This document shows positions 51,803 through 61,213 of a stretch of DNA of 64,000 nucleotides, one piece after another. Each line of letters begins with the position of its first letter. Within the stretch, counting starts at the first letter, position 1. Source of the DNA: an uncultured Helcococcus sp. Lineage in GTDB: Bacteria; Bacillota; Clostridia; Tissierellales; Peptoniphilaceae. Where the stretch lies: NCBI GenBank assembly GCA_937926545.1, contig CALAZW010000034.1:114526-178525 (forward strand), written 5' to 3'. The position numbers and the translations under genes were made by a program. The notes beneath the pieces are model-generated. The model saw only the letters and a list, made by a program, of their open reading frames with translations, was not told the origin of the DNA and searched no databases.

Positions 51803-52261
51803 ATGAAAATAAGATTAGAACTAGATAGCAGCCTAACTGAAGATGAACTTGTTATTAGATCATCTAGTTTAGATGAAAAAACCTATCAATTAAAGGATGA
51901 TATTGAAAAAGCCCTAAACAAAACCAAACTAGTCCTTCTTTATAAGGATCATAGAAGTTACTATCTAGACCTGGATGAAATCTTGTTTTTTGAAACCTAT
52001 GGAGGCCAGGTCCAGGCCCACACAGACAAACAACTATACCAGGTAAGCTATAGACTTTATGAATTAGAAGAGGGACTACCAGACTACTTCATAAGGATTT
52101 CAAAATCGACTATAGTAAACATCTACCATATAGAGGCAATAAAGAGGAATATAAGATCATCCAGCCTGATAGAGTTTAGGAATAGCTACAAGTCTACCTA
52201 TGTTTCTAGATTTTACTATAGAGAACTTAAGAAAAAAATAGAGGAGATTAGATTTTTATGA
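51803..52261 (+). CDS. LytTR-domain DNA-binding regulator
   Basis: The 152-residue protein has a short N-terminal region and a LytTR domain at about 45-150 (YYLDLDEILFFETYGGQVQA, YFIRISKSTIVNIYHIEAIKR). There is no receiver domain, so it is of the stand-alone LytTR type. Such regulators often control the membrane protein encoded next to them. Here the next start overlaps its stop, giving a two-gene unit with a LiaF-like protein. Confidence 0.9.
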   Translation: MKIRLELDSSLTEDELVIRSSSLDEKTYQLKDDIEKALNKTKLVLLYKDHRSYYLDLDEILFFETYGGQVQAHTDKQLYQVSYRLYELEEGLPDYFIRISKSTIVNIYHIEAIKRNIRSSSLIEFRNSYKSTYVSRFYYRELKKKIEEIRFL

Positions 52262-52947
52262 AAAATAAAAAAAGTGTATTTATAGGACTTATGTTTATAT
52301 TAGCTGCCCTGGGCATGCTACTAAAGGGCTTGGGTTATTTGGAAAACTATAAGTTGATAAAAATAATATTATCAGGCCTACTTTTATATACAAGTTTAGA
52401 TAGTTTAATAAAGAGGAATATATTTGCTACAATCTTTCCTTTGGCCCTAATAACCATTATTTTCTCCAAGGAGTTGGGAATAAATCAACTGAGTTCTTGG
52501 ACTATAATTATGGCGGCTATCTTTTTATCCATAGGTCTATCCATGATATTTAAAAAGACTAGGATGGGGACTTTTGGCAAGAAGAAAAACTTGGGTAGCC
52601 AGTCCTATGAGGAAGAAGATGGAGTATTTAATATAGAGGCATCATTTTCTGAAACCATAAAGTATCTTTCATCAGAAAACTTTAAGGCCTGCTATTTGGA
52701 TAGTAGTTTTGCCAGCATGAGAGTTTACTTGGACAATGTAAACTTTGAAGAGGAAGCATCCATCCATATTGACGCCTCTTTTTCAACAGTAGAACTTTAT
52801 GTTCCTAGAAACTGGCAACTTGTAATGGACAATGACCTATCCTTTTCCAATATAAAAGAAAAGGGAAGAAATGAAGGCTTGTCCAATAAAAAACTATATA
52901 TATATGGAAATATTAGTTTTGCCGGTCTGGAGATAACCTATATTTAA
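52258..52947 (+). CDS. LiaF/YvqF-like membrane protein
   Basis: The first 100 residues hold four short membrane segments. The C-terminal 110 residues are a predicted beta-rich domain like that of LiaF (NIEASFSETIKYLSSENF, IHIDASFSTVELYVPRNW). LiaF inhibits LiaRS cell-envelope stress signalling in Bacillus. No LiaR or LiaS gene is present, so here it may restrain the LytTR regulator it overlaps. Confidence 0.82.
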   Translation: MKNKKSVFIGLMFILAALGMLLKGLGYLENYKLIKIILSGLLLYTSLDSLIKRNIFATIFPLALITIIFSKELGINQLSSWTIIMAAIFLSIGLSMIFKKTRMGTFGKKKNLGSQSYEEEDGVFNIEASFSETIKYLSSENFKACYLDSSFASMRVYLDNVNFEEEASIHIDASFSTVELYVPRNWQLVMDNDLSFSNIKEKGRNEGLSNKKLYIYGNISFAGLEITYI

Positions 52948-53021
52948 TTTGGGCCTAAGCTTACAAAATATTAATAATCTTTACACAAATTTAAGTTATA
53001 ATATATAATAGATTCTTAAGA

Positions 53022-53050
53022 AATATACATCATATGATGTATATTTTCTT
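53022..53050 (+). terminator. Terminator after the LytTR-LiaF unit
   Basis: A 9-bp stem (53023-53031 with 53036-53044) around ATAT is followed by TTTTCTTTT. The stem is AT-rich, so it may be leaky. Confidence 0.65.
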
Positions 53051-53076
53051 TTATAATGAAAATTAGGAGTGATATT

Positions 53077-53907
53077 TTGAAGAAGGATTATCTTGTTAAT
53101 GCTATAGATTTGCTTGAGATTGAAAGATCTATACAAAAGAAGTATAGAAAGGATACATACGCTAGATTTATGAAGGCCATAACTGAGTATGAGCTGATAG
53201 AAGAAGGGGATAGGATTGCCGTTGGAATATCTGGGGGCAAGGATAGCCTTTTACTGGCCAAGATGCTACAGGCCCTACAAAAGTATAGTCAGGTGAATTT
53301 TACAGTAGAGTATTTGGCTATGGATCCAGGCTATAGTAAGGAAAATAGACAGAAGTTGGAAGATATATGTGAATACTTAGATATACCAGTGAAAATCTAT
53401 AAATCAGATGTATTTGAAGTAACAGAGAGAATAGCCAAGGAAAATCCTTGCTATATGTGTGCCAGAATGAGAAGGGGATTTCTTTATTCCAAGGTAGAGG
53501 AATTAGGATGTAACAAGTTGGCCCTGGGCCACCACTATAATGATGTTATAGAGACAACCCTCTTGAATGTTTTATGGGCAGGAAACTATAAGTCCATGAT
53601 GCCCAAGCTAAAGAGTAGAAACTTTGAGGGCCTGGAATTGATTAGACCCCTATACCTGGTAGAGGAAGAAGATATTATTAGGTGGATGAATAACACAGGA
53701 ATTATAGCCCTGGACTGTGCCTGTCCTATCAATAAGAAAAAAAATGATAGTCAAAGAAAAAATATTAAAAAGCTGATAGATCAACTTAAAGAAGACAATC
53801 CAAATATAGAGCACAATATATTTAGATCGGCAGAAAATGTGGCTCTAGATGCCATATTAGGCTATACAATAGATGGTGAAAAACACAGCTTTTTAGAAGA
53901 GTATTGA
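53077..53907 (+). CDS. TtcA-like tRNA 2-thiocytidine synthetase
   Basis: The 276-residue ATP-pyrophosphatase has the PP-loop VGISGGKDSLLLAK and Cys residues in CYMCARMRRG and CACP, as in TtcA, where they hold a [4Fe-4S] cluster. TtcA thiolates C32 of some tRNAs. Related proteins thiolate other bases, so the target is not certain. I chose TTG 53077, eight bases after AGGAG, rather than ATG 53056, which lies upstream of that site. uppP follows after 10 bases. Confidence 0.85.
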   Translation: MKKDYLVNAIDLLEIERSIQKKYRKDTYARFMKAITEYELIEEGDRIAVGISGGKDSLLLAKMLQALQKYSQVNFTVEYLAMDPGYSKENRQKLEDICEYLDIPVKIYKSDVFEVTERIAKENPCYMCARMRRGFLYSKVEELGCNKLALGHHYNDVIETTLLNVLWAGNYKSMMPKLKSRNFEGLELIRPLYLVEEEDIIRWMNNTGIIALDCACPINKKKNDSQRKNIKKLIDQLKEDNPNIEHNIFRSAENVALDAILGYTIDGEKHSFLEEY

Positions 53908-53917
53908 GGAGATTAAT

Positions 53918-54805
53918 ATGTTGGAAGTTTTAAAAGTAATTATTTTAGGAATAGTTGAAGGACTGACAGAGTTTTTGCCAGTAAGTTCAACAGGACACTT
54001 GATTTTAGTTAATGAATTTGTAAAGTTACAACCGGAACACTTTGCCAATGCCTTTAATGTAATTATTCAGTTGGGAGCCATCTTGGCTGTTGTGGTTATT
54101 TATTTTGAAAGATTAAACCCTTTTCCCAAGGCCAAACTAGACCATGGTAAGTACCCTAAACAACTGGAAGAAAAAGGCACCAAACACAGATGGATAAAGA
54201 AGTTTTATTATTGGCTAACCCACAATGAAACAGTTACCCTATGGTTAAAAATTATTATTGCCATCATACCATCAGGAATTATTGGGGTTTTATTTGACGA
54301 TAAGATAGATGAAAAACTGATGAATCCTATTACAGTTTCCATAGCCCTTGTTTTTTATGGTGTGGTAATTATTCTTATGGAAAATAAAAATAAAAATAGG
54401 ACAGACTACAAATATGAATCTGCCTCTCAAATACCATTCTCAACAGCCTTGGGAATTGGATTTTTCCAATGTTTAGCCTTGGTACCAGGAACATCAAGAT
54501 CGGCCTCAACAATAATTGGAGCTATGATTTTAGGTTTGAATAGAACAGCTGCAGCTGATTTCTCATTTTTCTTAGCTATACCAACCATGGTGGGAGCGAC
54601 TCTAGTAAAGATTGTTAAAGCCAAGGGCTTGACCCTAAACCAATGGGGATTAATCCTTCTAGGCTTTATTGTTTCTTATATAGTTGCCTACTTTGTAATA
54701 AAGAAATTCTTAGGCTATATTAAAAACAATGACTTTAAAGTATTTGGTTATTATAGGGTTATTTTAGGCTTATTAGTACTTTTATACTTTAGTTTATTTA
54801 AGTAA
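53918..54805 (+). CDS. uppP: Undecaprenyl-diphosphatase (BacA type)
   Basis: The 295-residue membrane enzyme has LGIVEGLTEFLPVSSTGHLIL and ALVPGTSRSASTIIGAMILG, the two catalytic motifs of UppP. It recycles the lipid carrier of peptidoglycan synthesis and its overexpression gives bacitracin resistance. About eight membrane segments are visible. Confidence 0.97.
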   Translation: MLEVLKVIILGIVEGLTEFLPVSSTGHLILVNEFVKLQPEHFANAFNVIIQLGAILAVVVIYFERLNPFPKAKLDHGKYPKQLEEKGTKHRWIKKFYYWLTHNETVTLWLKIIIAIIPSGIIGVLFDDKIDEKLMNPITVSIALVFYGVVIILMENKNKNRTDYKYESASQIPFSTALGIGFFQCLALVPGTSRSASTIIGAMILGLNRTAAADFSFFLAIPTMVGATLVKIVKAKGLTLNQWGLILLGFIVSYIVAYFVIKKFLGYIKNNDFKVFGYYRVILGLLVLLYFSLFK

Positions 54806-54817
54806 AATACATCGAGG

Positions 54818-54843
54818 AAACTACTCTTTTGAGTAGTTTTTTT
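54818..54843 (+). terminator. Terminator after uppP
   Basis: A 9-bp stem (54818-54826 with 54831-54839) around TTTT is followed by a T-run. Confidence 0.9.
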
Positions 54844-54882
54844 ATTTCTTTCTTATGATATAATCTATTAAAGGGGGATATT

Positions 54883-55353
54883 ATGGAGAAAATAGACCAA
54901 CTAGAAAAAGACAGGTATGAGATTTTAACGATTATAGATAGTGGAAGGGACCTAATAGTTGAAATGGAAGACAACCTTAGAAAGAAATCCACTAAAATAG
55001 ATATGCTATCCTATGGAAAGGTAAATAAGAAGGCATCTTTGGCTGACAAGATACTATCTTCAAAGTCTAACCTGGATGATAGGAGAATAAATAACCTTTA
55101 TCAGGCCTATCTACTAAAGGCTAGGAAATATTTAGACTTGAACAAATTGTTGAATGGGGGCTTAACCAAGACAAACCCTATAGGAAAACCCAAGTATAGG
55201 ATAAACTTAGATTTGAAGATGAGAGAACAAAAAATTAGCCAACAAAGGCAGATTAGAGATATACAAAGATTAAATAGGTATTTATTTCTGGAAGCTGAAA
55301 AACTTGCTGGAGAAATAGATTTAATAGAAATAGACAAAAAAATGCAAATATAA
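54883..55353 (+). CDS. Hypothetical coiled-coil protein
   Basis: The 156-residue charged protein has predicted helices throughout, with heptad-like stretches at about 5-40 and 110-150 and no signal peptide or membrane segment. I do not recognise the family. It has its own ribosome site (AAGGGGG) and is followed by a hairpin, so it appears monocistronic. The region KTNPIGKPKYRINLDLKMRE in the middle is the least coil-like part. Confidence 0.65.
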   Translation: MEKIDQLEKDRYEILTIIDSGRDLIVEMEDNLRKKSTKIDMLSYGKVNKKASLADKILSSKSNLDDRRINNLYQAYLLKARKYLDLNKLLNGGLTKTNPIGKPKYRINLDLKMREQKISQQRQIRDIQRLNRYLFLEAEKLAGEIDLIEIDKKMQI

Positions 55354-55354
55354 T

Positions 55355-55384
55355 TAGGATGGATAGCCATCCTATTATTTTATA
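55355..55384 (+). terminator. Terminator after the coiled-coil gene
   Basis: An 8-bp stem (55355-55362 with 55367-55374) around ATAG is followed by TTATTTTAT, a weak U-run. Confidence 0.7.
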
Positions 55385-55410
55385 GGGCAAATAAAACACA
55401 AGGAAAAAAG

Positions 55411-56448
55411 ATGGATAAGACTAAAAATAAAAGGGTGAGAAAAAGAAAAAACAAAAAAAACATAGGTAGGATTTTCCTAATAGTAGGCTTGATAGTATTA
55501 ATTTTTTTAGCCTATAAACTATATAGGGATAAAAATCCTAAATCCTATGATATTAGCTTGGATATAGCTTTGGACAAGGATAGTAGTGATTTTGGCCTGG
55601 ACAAGGGTCAGTTTATAGTCAGAAAGAAAAATACCTTGATCAGCTACAATAAGGCTGGAAAGGAAATATTTAAAAGAACTTTAAAAGATGATGAAAAAGT
55701 TCATTTTTATGATGATGGTAAGGTCTATACATCCATAAAAAATAGATTAAATATCTATAGTATAGATTCAGATAAGACCATAGACACCTTTAATGCCAAG
55801 GCCAAGATAAACAAGGTGGAAAAACTAGGTAAAAATTATTTAATCTATACCAATAAGTTGGCCTACATATATGATAAAAACTTTAAGCTGGTTGAAGAGT
55901 ATGAAATAAAAGAAAATATAGTTGGCTTTGATAGCTATAATAAGCTTACCAGTATAATAGGTATGGATATGAATTCAGGTATCTTAACCTCTTCCTTCTA
56001 TCTTTACGATGAGGGAAAAAACTATTTTAAGTTAAAGTCAGCAGACGAATTATTTATCAAGTCCTATTACCTGGGAGAAAACAAGAATATAGTAGTTACC
56101 AATCGCTATATTTACTTAATGGATAGGGATAATATAGTTACTAAGAAACTAATCCACAAGCTTAGGACCCTAGATATTAGGGAGGATAGAATCAGCCTGG
56201 TAGATGGAAATCAGTTATTAATCTTAGACAATAACTTGGATTTAATAAAGTCCGTTAAATTGGGATTTGATGTTAAGGAAATAAGTATGAGAAAGGACTC
56301 CACAGTTCTTATAGGTGACAAGAAGATTGGAATCTATGAGAATGACAATATCTTGGAACAGGATGTTGAAAAAGTTCTATCAAGTATTATAGATGATAGT
56401 GGAGTTTATGTAATTTTTGAGACAGGTGTAGAAAGGATGAGTAGATGA
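55411..56448 (+). CDS. DUF5711-like membrane-anchored beta-propeller protein
   Basis: A very basic N-terminus (KTKNKRVRKRKNKKN) precedes one membrane segment at about 19-40. The rest is a series of short beta repeats (for example KVYTSIKNRLNIYSIDSDKT, NIVVTNRYIYLMDRDNIV) as in extracytoplasmic PQQ-like propellers, and resembles DUF5711. The function is unknown. The end overlaps mscS by four bases, and that linkage is common in related genomes as I recall. Confidence 0.7.
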   Translation: MDKTKNKRVRKRKNKKNIGRIFLIVGLIVLIFLAYKLYRDKNPKSYDISLDIALDKDSSDFGLDKGQFIVRKKNTLISYNKAGKEIFKRTLKDDEKVHFYDDGKVYTSIKNRLNIYSIDSDKTIDTFNAKAKINKVEKLGKNYLIYTNKLAYIYDKNFKLVEEYEIKENIVGFDSYNKLTSIIGMDMNSGILTSSFYLYDEGKNYFKLKSADELFIKSYYLGENKNIVVTNRYIYLMDRDNIVTKKLIHKLRTLDIREDRISLVDGNQLLILDNNLDLIKSVKLGFDVKEISMRKDSTVLIGDKKIGIYENDNILEQDVEKVLSSIIDDSGVYVIFETGVERMSR

Positions 56449-57269
56449 TAAAATTTAAGGAAATGTTAGTTGACTTTCCCTGGTTGGGAAAACTAATTTT
56501 TATAGGAATTACCATAGTAGTAGCCAAGATTCTTATAAGTATGTTAAATAAGTTATTTAGCGATAAAATAGTTAATAGATTTCCAGAAACCACCAATAAG
56601 GCCAAGGCTAAAACTATTATGAATTTAACTAGAAATCTTATGAGAATAGTTATTTACTTTATAGCTGCAACCATGATTTTAGACAAGGTGGGAGTTAATA
56701 CCTCATCTATAATAGCTGCAGCAGGAGTTGGAGGTATAGCCATAGCCTTTGCAGCCCAATCCTTGGTTAAGGACGTGATCAATGGAACCTTTATTCTTTT
56801 AGAAAACCAGTTTGATATAGGTGATTTAGTTACCATCTCAGGCTCCACTGGAAATGTGTCAGATATAAACTTAAGGACAACCACTCTTAAGGAATTTACA
56901 GGTTCAGTTCACATAATACCCAATGGGGTTATAGACAAGGTGATTAACCACTCCAAAAATCCTATGAGGTCTGAGGTGAAATTCACTGTATCAACTGCTT
57001 TTGCCTATGAAGAGTTGGAAAGTATTTTAAGTAGCATATACGATCAGGCTATGAAGGACAAGGACTACTTTGTTGAAAAACCAACAACCATAGGAATAGA
57101 TAATATGACTGACTTTAGTTACACAGTAACTATTGCAGGCTATACAATACCTGGTCAACAAGTTGATGGACAAAGGTATTTAAGAAATAAGGTCCTGTCA
57201 GTCTTACAGGATAATAAGATAAGAACAAATATTTTAGGGGAAGAAGATGAAAAAGTATCAGGTAAATGA
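56445..57269 (+). CDS. mscS: Small-conductance mechanosensitive channel (MscS family)
   Basis: The 274-residue protein has three membrane segments. The pore helix reads IIAAAGVGGIAIAFAAQSLVKD, and the beta domain starts FILLENQFDIGDLVTISG. MscS releases solutes on hypo-osmotic shock. It overlaps DUF5711 at the start and the DUF951 gene at the end. Confidence 0.94.
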   Translation: MIKFKEMLVDFPWLGKLIFIGITIVVAKILISMLNKLFSDKIVNRFPETTNKAKAKTIMNLTRNLMRIVIYFIAATMILDKVGVNTSSIIAAAGVGGIAIAFAAQSLVKDVINGTFILLENQFDIGDLVTISGSTGNVSDINLRTTTLKEFTGSVHIIPNGVIDKVINHSKNPMRSEVKFTVSTAFAYEELESILSSIYDQAMKDKDYFVEKPTTIGIDNMTDFSYTVTIAGYTIPGQQVDGQRYLRNKVLSVLQDNKIRTNILGEEDEKVSGK

Positions 57270-57477
57270 TGTTGTTAAATTAAAAAAGGGCCACCCTTGT
57301 GGGGAAAATAAATGGAAGATTCTAAGGACAGGGGTAGATATTAAGCTGGAGTGTCTAGGTTGTAATAGGCAGGTTTGGTTGACTAGACTTGATTTCGATA
57401 AGAGAATTAGAAAAATAGAGGATGAAAATGGCAAATTCGTATCCATAGTAAACTTTGAAAGATCTACTGATGACTAG
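57247..57477 (+). CDS. DUF951 family protein
   Basis: The 76-residue protein matches DUF951 (VVKLKKGHPCGENKWKILR, LECLGCNRQVWLTRLDFDKR) with Cys residues that could bind a metal. It follows mscS in several Firmicutes. The function is unknown. Its start overlaps mscS by 23 bases; AGGGGAAGAAG within mscS provides the ribosome site. Confidence 0.9.
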   Translation: MKKYQVNDVVKLKKGHPCGENKWKILRTGVDIKLECLGCNRQVWLTRLDFDKRIRKIEDENGKFVSIVNFERSTDD

Positions 57478-58162
57478 AATTTTGAAGGATTTTAGAAAAG
57501 AATATGGTGGAATTTTACTTCTAATAGGACTTTACTGGTTGACAAATCTTGGGTTTTTCTTTTATAGTTTTGATTTTCTTTTGATTTGGTTAAATTGGAA
57601 TCTACTATTGGGACTTATGCCCTTGATCTTTATAAAGCTCTACCAGGGGACCAGGTCTAGAGGGCTTGGCTGGGTGTTTTTAATCCTTTGGTTGGCCTTT
57701 TTACCCAATGCCATTTATATGGTGACTGATTTTATTCATTTGTCAGGGGAAGTTTTTTATGTAAATAAGCCCTATCAAGTGATTTATAAAAGAGACCTAC
57801 TTATCTGGGCCAGACTTATATCAATAGTAGTTGGTTTTATTTTATCCAGCTACTTGGGCTTGGAGTCGCTTTATCTGGTTTACGACCAGGAAGAGAAGAA
57901 GGGGAAGGCCAGGGCCACAGGCCTACTTGTCCTGGTATCATTTTTAATTGGCATAGCTATTTATATAGGAAGATTTTTAAGGTTTAATTCCTGGGATATA
58001 TTTAGACCCTATAGGCTTTTACTAGAGCTTTACAGGTCCCTAGATGGATTTGCCTGGGGCTTTATAGGACTAATGTCTCTTTATAGCCTTTTTATCTTTT
58101 ATATCTTTCTTTGGGCCAGGAGAAAAAATAATATTTTATACAATAATAAAGATAGGGTTTAA
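57470..58162 (+). CDS. DUF1361 family membrane protein
   Basis: About seven membrane segments lie in 230 residues. The DUF1361 signature is FLPNAIYMVTDFIHL, followed by GRFLRFNSWDIF. The function is unknown. I chose ATG 57470, which overlaps the DUF951 stop; the frame is open to TTG 57455. The stop codon lies in the terminator shared with the convergent PfkB gene. Confidence 0.82.
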   Translation: MTRILKDFRKEYGGILLLIGLYWLTNLGFFFYSFDFLLIWLNWNLLLGLMPLIFIKLYQGTRSRGLGWVFLILWLAFLPNAIYMVTDFIHLSGEVFYVNKPYQVIYKRDLLIWARLISIVVGFILSSYLGLESLYLVYDQEEKKGKARATGLLVLVSFLIGIAIYIGRFLRFNSWDIFRPYRLLLELYRSLDGFAWGFIGLMSLYSLFIFYIFLWARRKNNILYNNKDRV

Positions 58163-58172
58163 ACCCTATCTT
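58149..58172. terminator. Bidirectional terminator overlapping two stop codons
   Basis: AAGATAGGGTTTAAACCCTATCTT is a perfect 24-bp palindrome. It holds the DUF1361 stop (58160-58162, plus) and the PfkB stop (58166-58168, minus), with a T-run on the right. Confidence 0.9.
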
Positions 58173-59089
58173 ATTTTTTTAACTATTGTTTTTTCATATA
58201 TATCTTCGATTTCTTCCTTGGTGGCTATATCTTCAACAAAGGCTGTAGCAGATGCTGATGCAGAAGCCATCTTAAAGGCTGATACCGGATTATTTTGCTT
58301 CATGTATAGACCTATAAAGGCACCTATCATGGCATCTCTAGATGAGAAAGTATTTACTACTTTTCCTTTTACCCCGTAGGACCTATAGACAGAACCATCC
58401 TTGGTAAATAAATAAGAACCTTCATCTCCCAGGGAAACTATAGCATTTGTAGCCCCAATATTGATACATTTTAGGCCGTGTTCTATAATGTCATCTTCAT
58501 CATCAAAGCCATCCTTATCAAACATTTTAGCTAAATCATCAATATTTGGTTTGATTAACAAGGGTCCAAATTTAAGGGCGTCAAGTGTTTGTTTAGGAGG
58601 TATATCTATTACAAAGTGGGCCTTGTTGGCCTTGCAAATTTCAATTATTCTCCTGTAAATATCGTGGGAAATAGAATCAGGTATGGATCCTCCCATGACT
58701 ATAATATCTCCCTCTCTAACTCTGGATAGGAAGTAAAGTAGGTCGTCCACATCTTTCTTTGGCACATATGGGGACACCCCTCTAAGTATTGTTTCTTCAT
58801 TTTGTGATTTAACCTTAATATTTGTTCTAGAATCTTCATCCACATTAATAAAATAGTGTTCAAGCTTTCTTTTTTCAAACCAATCATAGATGAATTTACC
58901 TGGGTAACCACCTAGAAAACCAGTTGAAACGCTGGGAATATTTAAATTATGTAGGGTTCTAGATACATTAATTGCCTTACCACCAGGATACTTATGGCTG
59001 GCCTTTACCTGTAATAGGTTGCCAGGATCTAGGTCATCAAGATAGACAATCATATCTAAGGTTGGGTTCAATGTAACTGTATATATCAT
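58166..59089 (-). CDS. PfkB-family sugar kinase, 1-phosphofructokinase-like
   Basis: The 307-residue protein matches FruK/LacC: TVTLNPTLDMIVYLDDLDPG at the start, YPGGKAINVSRTL, and VMGGSIPDSI. The usual catalytic motif GAGDS reads SSRDA here (VVNTFSSRDAMIGAF): the catalytic Asp is kept but both anion-hole glycines are lost. It may still bind fructose-1-phosphate or tagatose-6-phosphate, but normal activity is uncertain. It has no PTS or repressor gene beside it. Confidence 0.82.
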   Translation of the reverse strand: MIYTVTLNPTLDMIVYLDDLDPGNLLQVKASHKYPGGKAINVSRTLHNLNIPSVSTGFLGGYPGKFIYDWFEKRKLEHYFINVDEDSRTNIKVKSQNEETILRGVSPYVPKKDVDDLLYFLSRVREGDIIVMGGSIPDSISHDIYRRIIEICKANKAHFVIDIPPKQTLDALKFGPLLIKPNIDDLAKMFDKDGFDDEDDIIEHGLKCINIGATNAIVSLGDEGSYLFTKDGSVYRSYGVKGKVVNTFSSRDAMIGAFIGLYMKQNNPVSAFKMASASASATAFVEDIATKEEIEDIYEKTIVKKIR

Positions 59090-59149
59090 AATTAGCCTCC
59101 TTGTCTTAATATTGATATATTATCATTAATATATTATAAATACAATTAA

Positions 59150-59169
59150 AAAACAGCCCGAAGGCTGTT
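59150..59169 (-). terminator. Terminator after ftsH
   Basis: A 7-bp GC-rich stem (59163-59169 with 59152-59158 on the minus strand) has a TTCG tetraloop and a U-run (A6 on the plus strand). Confidence 0.88.
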
Positions 59170-59190
59170 AATTAGCTCAGTATAAAGCTT

Positions 59191-61095
59191 CTAGTCTGTG
59201 ATATCTTTCGCATCTTCAACTGGATTTTCATCCGGTGAAGAAGGGCTTTCACTAGTCACTTTTTCCTTGGTTATCTCATATTTGTTGTCTAAGATATCCA
59301 TAAATTCTTCACCACTAATGGTTTCTTTTTCTAGAAGATATCTGGAAATCTCATGTAGCTTATCGATATTTTCCTTAAGGATATCTATGGCCTTACTGTG
59401 GGCTGAAGATATTATCTCCCTAACCTTATTATCGATTTGCTCTGCAGTACCACCTGAAGCTTGTAATTGGGAATCTCCTCCCAGGTATTGGTTGGTTACT
59501 GTCTCTAGAGCAATAAAGTCAAATTCATCAGTCATACCAAATCTGGTTACCATGGCCCTGGCAAGCTTGGTAGCTCTTTCAATATCATTGGAAGCTCCAG
59601 TTGTCTTGGTATTAAAGATCAATTCCTCTGCTGAACGACCACCTGTTAGGGTAGTGATTTCATTGAAGAGATCTTCCTTGCTCATTAGAACCTTTTCTTC
59701 TTGGTCCACCTGCATAGTATAACCTAGGGCACCTGAAGTACGAGGTATGATGGTTATCTTGGTAACAGGGGCAGAATGGGTTTGCATGGCAGCTACTAGG
59801 GCGTGGCCAACTTCATGGTAGGCTATCATTTCTTTTTCTTTTTCTGAAATAACAGCATTTTTCCTCTTTTGACCAGCTATAACAACTTCTACAGATTCTT
59901 GTAAATCAGCCTCTGTAACTTCATTTCTACCTTCTCTTACGGCCCTAAGGGCTCCTTCATTTATAATATTGGCCAGGTCTGCTCCAGAAGAACCAGCAGT
60001 CATCCTAGCTATATTTTTGAAATTCATATCGTCCACGTGCTTTATCTTTTTAGCGTGAACCTTTAAAACAGCTTCTCTTCCAGCTAGATCAGGAAGTTCC
60101 ACCCTAACCTGTCTATCAAATCTACCAGGTCTCGTTAAGGCTGGATCCAATATTTCAGGTCTATTGGTAGCAGCCAAGATAATAACTCCGCTGGAACCAT
60201 CAAAACCGTCCATTTCATTAAGTAGTTGGTTTAGGGTTTGTTCCCTTTCATCATTTCCTCCAACTCCAGCTGTGTCTCTCTTCTTACCTATTGCGTCAAT
60301 CTCGTCAATAAAGACTATACAAGGAGCCTTTTCATTGGCTTGCTTAAACAAGTCTCTAACTTTTAAAGCACCCAGTCCCACAAACATCTCAACGAATTCT
60401 GAACCAGATATGGAGAAGAAGGGAACATTTGATTCTCCGGCAACTGCCTTGGCTAGTAGAGTCTTACCTGTTCCAGGAGGTCCAACTAAAAGAACTCCCT
60501 TAGGTGAAACAGCCCCTATTTCAGCATATTTCTTAGGATTATGTAGAAAATCTACAACCTCCAATAAACTGTCCTTGGCCTCATCTTGACCGGCAACATC
60601 CTTAAAGGTCTTACCTGTTTGGGCCTTAACATATACCTTAGCATTGGCCTTGCCAAAGCTCATGGCATTTGATCCTCCGCCCATCATTTGCTTGGTAAGT
60701 AGTCTACCAAATCCAAAGATGATAACTAGAGGTAGGATCCAAGTAAGTAAGAATAAAATAATTGGATTAGTTGGCTTATTTATTACGGTGCCAAAGTTTG
60801 CTCCAGAACTTACAAGTTTTTCTGTAATATCAGGATCTCTCCATTTACCTACTTTATATAATTTTTCTTTTCCGTCCTTATCTTTAGCTGTAAATTTATA
60901 CTCATAAGTGTCTTCTTGTACCTTTATTACTTCTTTTTTATCAAGCATTTCTATAAATTTATTATAGTTAACCTCTGTAACCGGATCAGTTATTAAAAGG
61001 GGTTTAACTATAGAATTTAATAAAATTAATAGAATCAAACCAATAATATAGTAGTAATATAGTGGTTTCTTTTCATTACTTCCATTTGATTTCAT
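59191..61095 (-). CDS. ftsH: ATP-dependent zinc metalloprotease FtsH
   Basis: The 634-residue protein has two N-terminal membrane segments around an extracytoplasmic domain, then the AAA+ module (GPPGTGKTLLAKAVAGE, VFIDEIDAIG, second region NRPEILDPALTRPGRFDR) and the protease HEVGH. It degrades membrane and regulatory proteins as a hexamer. The start is ATG 61095 with GAGGTGATTTT before it. It is monocistronic and divergent from trxA. Confidence 0.97.
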   Translation of the reverse strand: MKSNGSNEKKPLYYYYIIGLILLILLNSIVKPLLITDPVTEVNYNKFIEMLDKKEVIKVQEDTYEYKFTAKDKDGKEKLYKVGKWRDPDITEKLVSSGANFGTVINKPTNPIILFLLTWILPLVIIFGFGRLLTKQMMGGGSNAMSFGKANAKVYVKAQTGKTFKDVAGQDEAKDSLLEVVDFLHNPKKYAEIGAVSPKGVLLVGPPGTGKTLLAKAVAGESNVPFFSISGSEFVEMFVGLGALKVRDLFKQANEKAPCIVFIDEIDAIGKKRDTAGVGGNDEREQTLNQLLNEMDGFDGSSGVIILAATNRPEILDPALTRPGRFDRQVRVELPDLAGREAVLKVHAKKIKHVDDMNFKNIARMTAGSSGADLANIINEGALRAVREGRNEVTEADLQESVEVVIAGQKRKNAVISEKEKEMIAYHEVGHALVAAMQTHSAPVTKITIIPRTSGALGYTMQVDQEEKVLMSKEDLFNEITTLTGGRSAEELIFNTKTTGASNDIERATKLARAMVTRFGMTDEFDFIALETVTNQYLGGDSQLQASGGTAEQIDNKVREIISSAHSKAIDILKENIDKLHEISRYLLEKETISGEEFMDILDNKYEITKEKVTSESPSSPDENPVEDAKDITD

Positions 61096-61213
61096 AAAAT
61101 CACCTCATTTTCTGTCATCTATTATGAATTAGTATATCATAGTTATTATATTATAGTATATAATGGAATTGCGTTTAAATAATGTATAAGCTATATTAAA
61201 CATTAGATGTTTG

